Shown piece by piece: positions 26,007 to 38,000 of a stretch of DNA of 48,275 nt. Every line of letters starts with the position of its first letter. The first letter of the stretch is position 1. Location of the stretch: assembly GCA_004335635.1 (NCBI GenBank), contig QAXH01002549.1, positions 1 through 48,275 of the forward strand. The letters run 5' to 3'. Position numbers and translations under genes: made by a program. A model generated the notes under the pieces. It was not told where the DNA came from. It ran no database searches and saw only the letters and a program-made list of their open reading frames with translations. This DNA comes from Chloromonas sp. AAM2. Taxonomy: Eukaryota > Chlorophyta > Chlorophyceae > Chlamydomonadales > Chlamydomonadaceae.

Positions 26007-29000
26007 GTGCTCCCTGATAAGGTGCAAGTGCCCATGCCCTGGAATGCAGTCGGTTGCACAGCTTACACACCTGAGGCAGTGTGCGTCTAGCCGTGCCTGG
26101 AGTAGAGTCGTATACACACACATTCTCGGCACTCTCTATGTGTTCAGGCTGGCTGATAGATGTAATAGAATAGGATATACACACCTTGTATACTTGTATC
26201 ACTTTGTATGTATTCAGATGTGCATCATAGTATCTAAGTCTCATAGTATTCATAGATGTGCATTCAAGTTGTATCTAACGTCTTATGCTGCCTGTGAAGT
26301 GTGCTTGTAGCTTCCCCATCCCAACGCTCACTTCAACAGCGGATGACTAGTTTTTCATTTGCCTATTCAGGCGTTTTTCATTTGCCTACTCAGCTGAACG
26401 AAAACTTTTGCATGCACTTACTTTCCCTTCATGAGCAGCATGGGCCCCGGCCTGTTCCGGCCCAGCTCCCCGGCCGCCAGGCTGCCCACCACCTTGAGGT
26501 TTCCTCGCCTTCCCGCCTCCAGCTGCGCGGCCACACTGATTGGGCCCTGGGGGCTGAGCACCAGCGGAGGCAGGCCGTGACCCATGCTGGGGTCAAGCAA
26601 GGCTGCAGGCAAGTGAGCAGACAGCAAGGGTTTTGAAGAGCGCATGAATGCGGGATGAGCCATTGTAGATGTGGACTTTGCCAGTAAAACTCAACGTGCC
26701 TGAAGTGATGCTGTACTTCGGCCCTCCTTGATTCCAAAGTACCATCCTGCTACCGCTAGCCCTGTCTGAACTTGATTGCGGACCCCATTTTGTTGCGCCA
26801 GCTATCCAGCCCAGCCGGGATCACGAGCACAAGGCCGCACCTTGCACAGACGTGCCCTTGATCTGCGGCAGGTACCGGTGCAGCTGAACACCAGCCAGCG
26901 CAGTGGCAGGCTCGCCAAACAACAAACCACTGGGGTACAGCGGCAGGGCGGAGTCAGTGGGCAGAATGGTCCCGTTTGAGTCCACTGAAAGGATGCTGCA
27001 GGCTAGGTCAGCCCGCCACAGCTCGATCTCGAGCAGCAGAGGACCGGCATCGCTATCTTCAGAGCCGCCGTCAAAAGAGCAAGCGTATGCTTTGTCGGCC
27101 TCCTTAGCTGAGTACTCTGTCAGCAGTGGTCAGGAAGGCAGTTCTTACCAAACAGCCCAGACAGTAAAAGCACACATGTATATGTATATCAACTACGGGG
27201 TCATGGAATAAGCGGCTTATCACCACAATGGCAAGGCCATAAGTCGTGAGCTATGAAATAGCATGCAGTACCCCGTATAAAGCTTTAGGTTGGCATATGA
27301 CCGCCGACAATCCTAAGTTTACTACTGGTACATCAAAGCTACCAATGCGCTTACCAGTGGTCGTGTGCTGCTTGGTGCCATCCACCATGGAGTTTGCGGG
27401 CTCCACAAAGCTGATTGCTGCCTCGCGCTTCATGGAGTTTTCAGCACTGTCAGCCACGCCAGTGTAGGGCTCCATGCCGTGGAACATAGTGTCAGTGTTT
27501 TTACTGGTTAAAGCCTCGAAGGCGGTGTCTGACGACAGACGCTCGGGCGCATCGACAGGGTCGCGAACGAAGCTCAGCAGACTGCCTTGCTGGGCAGGGT
27601 CGTCTGCAGACGGTTTCCTGCCCATCTGCGGAACGTACGTCATCTCTGGGATGGTGCAGAGTCCTGTGGGCTCGTTGAGCTTCTGGGTGCTGTTGGTTTG
27701 GGCGGGAGGGTTTGTCACCTCTTCCAGCATTTGGTCGATGTCTGGATCCTGACGGCACGCCTGCAACATCATGATAAAGAAAACATAACAAAACGCGGAG
27801 AAAAGACGTGCTCAAACCGCTGTTGTGCAGCTACATGGTGAGTTGCTCGCACGCTTAGTTGTGTGTTGTTGCCTGTTTACATCCTTCACGAACTCACAGT
27901 CAGTTCACTTCCAAGACACCACCTGGTCTGTGTGTAGCTTGAAGCCGGTGGATTGCCTGCCAGCTAAACAGCCAATGCAATGGCATTCATGGCAGCTAAA
28001 GCTGCTAATTAAGGCAGCTGAGTTGCTTGCCAGTTGAACGCTCACCTTCTGGCGCAATGGCCGAACCACCATGACAGCCGCAACGGGCACTGGGTTGGCC
28101 GGACCTGCTGCTGCTTCCTTCAAGAGAGCGTCGACGCGTGACTGGGGCCGCAGTACACCCGCGCGGTAAGAGGCTTCGCCAGTCATGTACGCTCTACAGA
28201 TTATGGGAGGGAGGGCAGCGTCTCGACACCGGCTTTCACATGACAAGCAAGCGGCCAGCTGAGCGTGGAAAGGGGATGTTTAGAGCAGCGAGGCCTGCAC
28301 TACATGACACAGGCATGCAACAATGGCGGTTTCTCTGCAATTACCTTGCTGTCAGATGGGCCATGGTCAGCTTGGAGTGTTTTCCGTCAGCTTGCAGTAC
28401 GTTAATCACATTGCCAAGCAGCTGGCCCTCCAGTCCCTGCGGTTTGAATGCAATACTGATACAATGTTTGTACGCCGATGCAAACCGCAGTATTCAGCCA
28501 ATCCAGCCTTGCATTTGAATCACGCTGTTCTCATGCCAAGTAGAAAGATTGATGTGCCAAGGAAAAGTCATGGCGGACCAAAGACTGGTTCAGTAAGCTG
28601 ATGGTCCGATTATCAGCTGAACGATGATTCACTGACCTTGGGCTTGAATCCAAACAGACTCCTTGGGCCTTTGCCAATCTCCATCACAACGCCCGTCTGC
28701 CCGTCCACGACCAGTCGCAGCCTGCGCTCCGACAGCGCGTGATCCAGGGTCACCTGCACAGGATCAGGCCGCCGACAAGCCCAAAGGTTGATCGCTGATT
28801 CACGGATTCTGATTGCTGATGCCAAGCTGCAAACGCGTGAACTGTGCAGTCAGAAGCGCATGCACCCAAGCTAGCGACTGCTGATGCGATGCGACAAAAG
28901 CAAATCGTTCGCGCAGGTCAGAGGTGCAAGCGCCTGCAAGAGCTGAACTTTCGTGCAACTTTAGAATGCATGCTTTTATCGTGTTTTCCCGCACCTGCTG

Positions 29001-32000
29001 CATCTGCATGACGAACATCTCCGACATGGTTCCCATGGCCGGGTCCGGCAGGTCGCGCCGTGAGAGCTGCATCTTAAAGGGCGCCACACCAGGGCCGCGC
29101 ACGGGATCACAGGCTGACAGGAGGAGGGAGAGCCCGCTGCGGCAACTGTACACCGGTGGAGTATGCATCGGCACGTCCTGCGCAGCGAGCCATGTTCCAA
29201 ATCACGTCAGACCTTGATTTGTACGTTTGAAACCACCCTTTCCGATTTCTGGCGGTTCCGTTCAACAGTCTGTGGCCGCGCATATTCATAACCGTACGAT
29301 CAAGGGTCGCATTCAAGCCGTGTGATTGGTAGCAAACCAGCGCATGCAGGTCTGGCGTGCGTGCGTTGCCAGCACACTCACCGTCATGAAGCCCCTGTGC
29401 AGCTGCGCAAAGGGTGCCGGCAGCAGCAGGTCCAGTGCGCTAGTGCTGCTGAGGCCCGCGTTCTCCAGCAGCTCCTTCACTGTGCTGCCCAGAGCGGAGG
29501 CAAGACCCTAGGCACGAACAGTGGAGAAAAATAAACACTGAAACAGCAGAGCAGGAGAACACCAAACACAGAGGCACACCTGAGAAAAGGCGCCAGACAC
29601 TCTCACGTGCAGGTACAAGAACGGAATCAGTACATGTACGACACAACAACAGTCAAGACAGCAGGGTTGCAAGCAGTGGAGGGAGAGCACAAAGGACAAC
29701 ACAGAGGCACAGGAAAGAAACTGCTAAAACGTCTTGAACACAGTGACCACGTGGTGAGGAGACCCAAGTCCGAGACAAGGGCCGTCATCAGTCGTGTACC
29801 TCGGTTATGTGGCACAGGCGCCCCTTCCTATCCAGCACCAGCATGTGTGGCGTGGGCAGGCTGGGCGCCAGGGACAACGGAGCGGACTCGATCTCCTCAG
29901 GCCTGACGCTTGTTGGCATCGTGCCAAACAGCCTGCATGTACAGCAAATTCATTGGATTGATCCGTCTGCCCAAGTTGAGGGCAGGTGCATTCGCTTTTG
30001 TTTGGTGCTTTTGTTCAGGTGCAGTAAGCTCAAGGCGTAAGGTTATTCTTACTACCTATTCTCATGACGTCAGATCTTGGGATCCGTCAGAGAGCCGTCG
30101 TATTTGCTTCCTGGTATCCTACCTGCTATGGGAGCTGGCATAGAAAGGCGAGATCTGCTTGCTCTGGGCTGGGTCCGGCTGGTTTGGCCTGCTGGGGACC
30201 AGCTGGGCATCCTCCCTGCCAACGCCGGGCATGAGTGAGGGCATGGGGCAAGCAGCTCCCTCAGCCAGCCTTGCCATAGTGAAGATACGGAAGTGGTATC
30301 TGTGAAGCGTGACAGGAGCAGAACAGCTTTTTGAATAAAGGTGAGCAAGGGAGCGGCAGCTGTGCGGCTCAGTGATATCGTACTGTTGCACGATCAGCTT
30401 GCATGCACACACAGACAGCCATGCGCAAACAAGGAGAGGCACAGAAGTAGAGTGCCCTACGTTTTGCCACACATCTGCTTGCAAGGTAGCAGCAGACCAC
30501 GCACAAGCAAAGAGAGTTACAGTGTTGAATTGATCTTGCATTCCCATGCCTCACCTGCCCACGCTTCCGATGTGCATGCGCACCATGACCCGCACACTGC
30601 CCAGGTACTTGTGGCGCAGCAGCAGCACATGGCAGACAGAAGCCGCAGCAACCCTGCATCAAACACAATGGTCAGTGCCAGATGTCCTAGTGTAGAAATT
30701 TTATTGTCAACAAAGGCCTGAATTTCATCAGGCTGCCGTAGCGCAAAGTCATAGAACACATCACATTCCAGCGGCAAGGCAAAAGTGTGCAACTGAGATG
30801 TGAAGGAGCAACTACAACTTACTCTGCTGGAGTGCGCTTCACAGACTGTGCCTTGCGCAGCAGCCACTGCGGTTGGCGCCCCATGATGCCAGTGCCAACA
30901 GTTGGCGCCGGCTCCCGGGCCGTCCTGACCTCCACAATGGTCGAATCCTTGTTGGCCGTGTTGCCATGCAGGCTGGCAGCCGCAGCATGCGGGGCAGCAA
31001 CTGAGGCGTCTGTGGGCTCGACTGTGGGCGTCAAAGCCTTGATTGGGGCACGCAGGATGCTGCAGGGAGTGCGCAAACACAACCTGATGTGATCGATGTG
31101 TTTGCGCCAGGGCTCGACATGAACATTCCGTTCTTCTAGAGACTGTTCCATAAAGATGATTTTTAACCTTCCGAAGGTTGTCCTCAGGCACAGCTCTTAC
31201 ATTCTATCAGGAAACCAAAAGGCCCGCATACAAATTGGGTGGGGACTGTGCCTCTGCACCCCGCTTTGTATTCATACACTGCAATCTTTGTGTGCATGTG
31301 CGATATGCTTATGGCGGGGCAATCATACACTCACCCATGCATGGTAGCATTGCTGGCAGCATCAGCCAGGAGGTCGGCCAGGGGCACGCCGCAAATGTCC
31401 TCGGGCCGGAAGCCGGTCCAGTCCACGAAGCGCGAGCAGCTACCCATGAGGTTGCCCTCAGGATCGCACTGAAGGAATGCAACGGCATGCGAGGCAAAGC
31501 AAGTGTCACAAGCCTCACGCAGCCTGCCAATAGATTGCACGTATGAACGAAGAAAATTATTGCTGCAGGCCCACAAAGCCTACCATCAGACTGCGTGCGC
31601 GGAGGACGCAAGCTGAACGTCGGAAGAACAAATCGCTGATTAGTTTGAACGATGGCGACATCAGCAAACAGAGCAGAAGCCGGGCCGCTTTTACTGCAGA
31701 CGTCGCTCACCCATAGCCTTGCTGTGCCTTTCGGTTGGTGTTTTGGCAGCAGAATTCCCAGGAAGACGGTATCCTCCCCGATGCCTCCGACTTTGCACAC
31801 TTCCAAAGAGCTCGCGATGCAATGGCGGTCCTTGTGCAGGACCACCACCTCATTGGTGTCGACAGTCGCGTTCAGGCGCCCTGCAGGTTGCGTGAGAGTG
31901 TAAATCCTTCAAATGGACGTTTGATTTCATCCTTGGTAAAGCATCTTGGTTGTTCAATTTGCAAGTTTCTATATTGTTTGGCTTTCCGATTAGGGGAACG

Positions 32001-35000
32001 GGCTGCACATAATCAGATTCAAATCAGTGCGCGGACGCTCTAGGCGTCAAGGCCAGACGTGAGACCAACACATTGCACCGAGAGCTAGCTGCCTCAGTTC
32101 GCCTCACCCGTCGTGACGTGGTTGCGAATGTAGCTTGTATGCCGATCGCTGAAGGGCTGTGGCATGATGATGTGCAGTTGCCTTCCCTTGAGTTCGCCTG
32201 TAGCAACGATCGCGACAGTACACAGGCTAGTTTGGAATCAAGAGCATTGAATTGGGATAGGTCGCAAATGGAATGGGTGCGAAGATGCGTCAGTTAGGAA
32301 CCTGCAGCCGATGGTGGCCTGTCCGGCCGAAAGCAAGAGAGGCAGTTGCGCTTCAAATGGTTGCTCACCTTGCTCATAGCCAAGCATGTCGTGGGCCACT
32401 TGGTTCGCCAGCGTGATCTCGCTCTGCACGAAATGCCAAGCAACAGAAAGCGGGTGAGGATGGAGCGCTGCGCCTTGCGCGCTTCGTGGCAAGTTCTAGG
32501 CAACTGGCAAGCGTTGGATTGCTTCGCTTTGCGCTAGTTGTACGCCTCGTTGTACGTGCCACTTGCAGACTGCATTCACTCGCCTGTGCGTTGATCATCA
32601 CGACAGCACGCGGGTCGTGCGAGGTCAAGCCAGCCAGGACGTTGCGCAGACCAGGGTCCAGGCCCTCCAGCTCAGCATGCTGCATGGCAAGAACAGTATC
32701 AAGCATTTGACAGCACCGCCAAAGCTGTGAGCACAGCCAAATTGAAGCAGGCAGCCAAAGACAACTCCAACAGCGGCATCAAAAAACACCATTCATTTCA
32801 TTTCGTTGCCGTGATCTAAGATTTACGGGTGCTCTCGGAGCAGCAAGCGCATTCTCTTGGAAAGCGTGAATCCTCCATCACTCTTGTTACCTGATTGGCA
32901 TTCTTTGCCTGCTCCTCAGCTTGCGCCAGGTGCTCGGCCTCCCTGCGACCACACAAACACAAACTTGTCTGCGACCCAAAGCAATACATCGTGAAGGGCG
33001 CATAACGCTGTGCCCAAAACCCCATTGGTGCTGCTTGCTTCCATGCCTGCACTGCCACATGCAGCATGTTCCTGCTGCCGTCTTGTGAACGGCGCGCTGC
33101 GGTAGCCTCAATTGTTGCTGCTTGCTTCCACTTCTCCATCACTCACGATTGCCAGTGTGCGGCGGCCACACCGTCCTGCTTGACGTGCTCTGCAACCAGA
33201 CAAGTCAGGCAGCAGGTGGAAAGGACCACCTCGGGTTTATGTCGCTTCTTCCACCCTTGACTGTCACATACATGCACTGCATAATGCCAGTATACTGCAT
33301 GGTGTTTGGTGGCGTCCACCGGCACCAACCAGCCTCGCCCGGCCCTGAATATTTACAGCCCAGCTCCCCTTGCATGCACGAGAATTGGCCACGGGTTGAG
33401 CCACTGCACGCACCTAGGAACTTCGCATACATGGACTGCGAGCAAAGGGCGACACAGGGCAACGTTATACGGGCACGTGCAAAGACAAGCTGTGATATGA
33501 GAGTGTGTTGACTGAGTAGCATACCGGGCTGTTAACAATGCGTTCACAATGCGTGCACACTGCCCTGAAGGTATTTGTTTGTGTTATGCCATTGTACATT
33601 GACCCTTGGAAGCTGCACTACTGGCCCACAGGTGATGTGAATGTAGGCGCGGCAGTAGCTCTGCTTTGAAGGCCTCGTGTACCAGGCCTAGGCTGTATGC
33701 ATCAAACAGTGTGGCTGCGGAACCGAGTGCAGCCACTCACCACGATGCTCACAGACATGGCATGGCGGGCGAGCACAATCCTGTGCAGCAACGAGCAACA
33801 GTGTGAGCCCGTGCCAAGCTTGAGGCGTTTGCTAGGGTCCTAGGGCAACCGACAACATGCAGCAACCACAGCTATGTATGATATGATGCTTTGACAGTTC
33901 AGTGGCTTAAGAGGTCAAGCACCATAACGTCCAGGCTTGTTTGCAGGTCGCAGTGTTGGTACGATGGACAGAATCATAAGCTTGGTGTGGCCATCAAGAG
34001 AAATGTGCAAAAAAGTGCAAAAGGTGCGTATGAATGTCTAGGCATGTGCAGTGTGACTTACCGATATGTGCGCTCTGCCAGCTTGACTGTGGCTCCCAGC
34101 TTTGCAGCGGCATTGGCCAAGGTGTCGAACTTGACCTGGCTGCTCAACAGAATGGTCCAAAACGTGCGCTGCAGGTCAGCAAGATTGTGCATGTCGTGTG
34201 GCCATGATGAGCCGGAATAGGGACAGACCAGGGCCGGCACAGAGAGACATGATAGTTGCAGTTGCTAGGATCATAACAGGGAAATTATAGAGGAGGCACG
34301 GTCACACCAGACTTGGCAGTGAGTTCAGCTAGGCATTGTTCGATTGTTGGCTTGTTGCATGCACTCACAATGGCAAAGAGTGCATCCTTGTGTGCCTTGA
34401 GCACCATCTTGTACGACCTCTGGTACTCCACATAAGACACCTGTGAAGCAGGAACAAGAACGCAACACACAAGGTCCTCTGCATGCAGCGCATCTGCCAC
34501 AGCTGCTTGTAGAGGTAGCACTGGCAGACATGCTCTGACGCCAACGGCTCATCAGTCCCCCAGTCAGTGTGAGTGCAAGTCATGCAAGATGGCTCTCAGG
34601 GGGTACAAGCCAGGGAGTGCATCATTTTCGCGCACCGGAAGACCCTGTGGCTTCAACGGCTCGTCAGTTACCAGTCATTGCAACTGCAGCAAGATGGCTG
34701 TCGTTAGGTACAATGGCCTCAACCAACACACTTGCACAAGCTGAGACGTATGCGATCAGCTGCTGTGCATCAGGGCCCTCAGCCTTACCAGGTCCGCCGC
34801 CTCCACTCCGGAAGCCATGCTGGACGCCTTTTGGGCATGCTGCTGCTCCCGGGAGAAAATGGCTGCAGCAACAACGGGCCAGATAGGCAATCAGTCAGGA
34901 AAGGATCAGCCATGTAGGCAAGTATCGACGCAACCGGAGCACGTGCCCGTTGCACTTGTTGCATGCCAGTACTGCAGACAATTCCTGACAACATCAAGAA

Positions 35001-38000
35001 AGTGATGGTCAAGATCAGTTGGACTGTGACTCGCACGTTACACTTGCTGCATGCATTTCATCACGTACCGTAGCGTTCAAGGAAGGAGGGGTTGCGCTTC
35101 TTGGCGTGTTGGAGCACGCTGTAGCCGGACTGCGGGCGAGCACACAGGGCACGTCTTCTTGTGGGCACGTCTTGTGTGAGAAGCAACATTTCCTGTTTGG
35201 TCAGCCACTGACCTAATGTGCAGTTATTGCTGGTGCAATGGTTTGGCTCATTCCCCTCCCGCCCTTGCGCCTTCCTTCCCGGACTGAAGACCGTTCAGTC
35301 ATTCCCTGACTGAAGGCAATGTAAACGGCAACAACAAGCAGCTGCTGCTGCCTGCCTACCTGGTAGCTTCCCAGACAGTCGATAAGGAAGGAGCTGAAGA
35401 GCACGGTCACAAAGGCATCGCTGGGCAGCTGGCTCATGCCCTCCTGCACGGCACAGACAAGGCAAGAGCACGCAAGTGGATTGCTGACATACAGAGCCAG
35501 GCTTGCCAGAAAAAGGCATGTCACAGGCAGTGACAGGCATGTCAGGCTGAGACATACAACATATGGCTCAGGTTTGCCAGAGACATGCATGACTTGTTAT
35601 GCCTGTGATGCTGGCACGTCTTGCGTTTACCTGAGTCCCACTGTGAGTCTGGCAGACTGGCCAGCTGGGCAGAGTGCTGCTATTGCTAGTGCCACCACGT
35701 CAATGGCGTACTCTCATGGCGGGTTTGTGACAAGGCTAGTGCTGTTGTTTTGATGCCTATGAAATACCCATTGTCCGTATCATTCATGCTACCTCGTGAC
35801 AACAGGCAAGGGTAATATCATTCATGGGTGATAGAGCCGGCACCAGGCTTGCCAGAGACATGCATGAAGGCAATGCCGTTCAATGCGCTTATATGGTACC
35901 TTCAGGATGGTCTCTGCCAGAGCCACGGCATCGGGCATGGGCTGACTGGGGTGGTCGGGGTTCCACACGCGGCAGCAGCGAGCCATGATCTCGACCTGCC
36001 GGAGCAGCGGAAGAATCGCGTCGGCATGTCGCACAGTGAAGCACTTCGTGCGTTGATCAGTGTCAACACAGCATGGAGCAGGCGCGGAAACACAGCTCTC
36101 TGGCATCTCTGAAGGTCACAGTTTCTAGCGATATTGCAGGTCACAATGAAGCACTACCTGGAAGCAGCGGCCCCCGGAAACGGCAACTCGCTCTCGCGCC
36201 CATCACCAATACCATTCACCATCCACCTCGTCCACCATTTCCCATTCCATCATCGTCGTGTTTTCTGCCGCTTTTGGCCCCCCCCCCCAGCCCGCCGCCG
36301 CCCTAAAAGCCCCAACCCAAAAACCATCACGCAGCGCCGCCACGGCACAGCACGGCGCAGCCCCCGGACGAGCCCCGGAAACGGAAACTCACCTCTCTGG
36401 CATCTGTGAAGGTCACAAGTTCCTTGATCTGAAAGCTCTCCAGGACACTGCAGAGTAGGACGTGGGGCAAGACAGGGGTCAAGCTTGCAGCAGACTTGTG
36501 CAGTGTACTCATTTGCCATTGTTAATTTAATAGGGGCTGTTAATATTATTGTTGTATTTTAACCGTACTCATTCCACGTGTTAGTCGACGGACCTGATGT
36601 GCTTGACCGTCTTGTCGACACGCCACAGACGGAGCCACGCCAACAAAGCGCCCAGCATTGCCGAAGGCACCAGGCCAGCCCACATGGCAGTTGTGCAGGA
36701 CTTTCGCCAGGCTGACACCTGCGGTCAACAGTTGACTCACTTGTTGGTGCTGGGGGTCTGGTACATGGGCATGCTTTCTTTGAATAAAACATCCATGCCT
36801 TTGGTCCTACCTGTGTTGCTGCCTTTGTTATCCTGTCTTGCTCAGGGTGGGGTTTTGAAGATATTCCGTCCCGTGTCCTGTGACGGCTGCCCTGATGTAA
36901 CATAGACACATACCCCGCCGACAAGTAAATGAATGCTAGAAGTCTGGTACACGGGCAGGCTTGCGTCAAACAACGCATTCCTGGCAGATTGAACTTTGCT
37001 GCCCATGGCATGTGTTGTCATAAGCAGGGACTGGCAATGCACCTACTTTAGCAGGGTCGTCCATCTCCGCCTCACGGACAGTCATGATCAGCAGCACCAT
37101 CGACACATAGAGCATCAAGGTGTACGAGGCACAGCGAACAAGGTTCGTGATCTGGGTCTGATGCGGCACCTGGGTGGCGAGGCAGACAACGGCTCCTCAA
37201 GTTGTTTCTTGGGAAGCACATGAGCAGCAGTGCGTGTACAGGTAAGCTCCCTCAAGTTGTTTCTTGGGAAGCACATGAGCAGCAGTGCGTGTACAGGTAA
37301 GCTCTGAAAGGACAACTGCTATGCAATGTGGCCAAAGGAAGCAGAAGGCATGTGCGGAGCAACAATTCAGGGAGGCTTGGTGGCCAAACCAACCTCGAGT
37401 TTGCCTGCAAGACATGGTTTTGCAGCGTTGCCATCTCACTCACGCACTGTATGTACATCACAAGCTGATGAATGAGGCCAAAAAGAAAACAGAAGTACAC
37501 CGACCTTGAGTGTTCATGCGAGACATGCGTTTGGCGGCACGAGCCAGCTGCTGTGCCTGACCTCACCCACCCACTGAACGTACATGACCACCATCACAAA
37601 GCTGCACACCAAGTAGGACACCGCCGCATGGCGAGGGTCGTACAGAAACTGGCTGGACATCGTCATGGTCATCTTCAGCACAAAGCCCCAGAGCTCCGTC
37701 CTGCGAGCATGCATGCCAGTGGCAACCGCTGTAGCACATGCGCGTGTTGATTAGCAAGCTTCAGCCAGCTGCTGTGGTGGCATCTCTGTTGGTTACTTGC
37801 ACATGCACAAACTGGCGCGTGCCAAAGGTGACGTGTGGTGCTTCCTGGACGCAAGTTGAAAAATGCACAGCTGTTTGCATTTTTCAATGGCGCTCTTTGT
37901 TTGGTCTGGATACGGACTGGCACAGCTTGAAACTCTTGCCACAGCTCATGGTACGGTGTTGACCTGTTTTCACCTACATGGACTGGGCCATGGCCAGTGG

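Larger units (their letters stand above)
32891..35995 (-). other. TmcB-like gene block 2: exons 16-25, TPR-like helical region
   Basis: Exons: 35995-35900, 35443-35360, 35129-35069, 34862-34789, 34440-34369, 34168-34062, 33780-33741, 33435-33414, 33189-33147, 32942-32891; residues 393-609. Helix pairs such as DAFVTVLFSSFLIDCLGSYQ, SGYSVLQHAKKRNPSFLERY, FWTILLSSQVKFDTLANAAA and RIVLARHAMSVSIVSMYAKF match the helical-repeat module next to the PAS domain in TmcB proteins. Exon 23 (22 nt, SMYAKFL) is needed to keep phase between exons 22 and 24 and supplies the conserved Y-KFL step. Confidence 0.87.

Noticed and set aside
30281..30285. Alternative acceptor for TmcB-like exon 33 (GCAAG|G)
   Set aside because: It would keep phase, but it lacks a CAG and a pyrimidine tract. 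The TTCACAG acceptor at 30300-30306 is much better.
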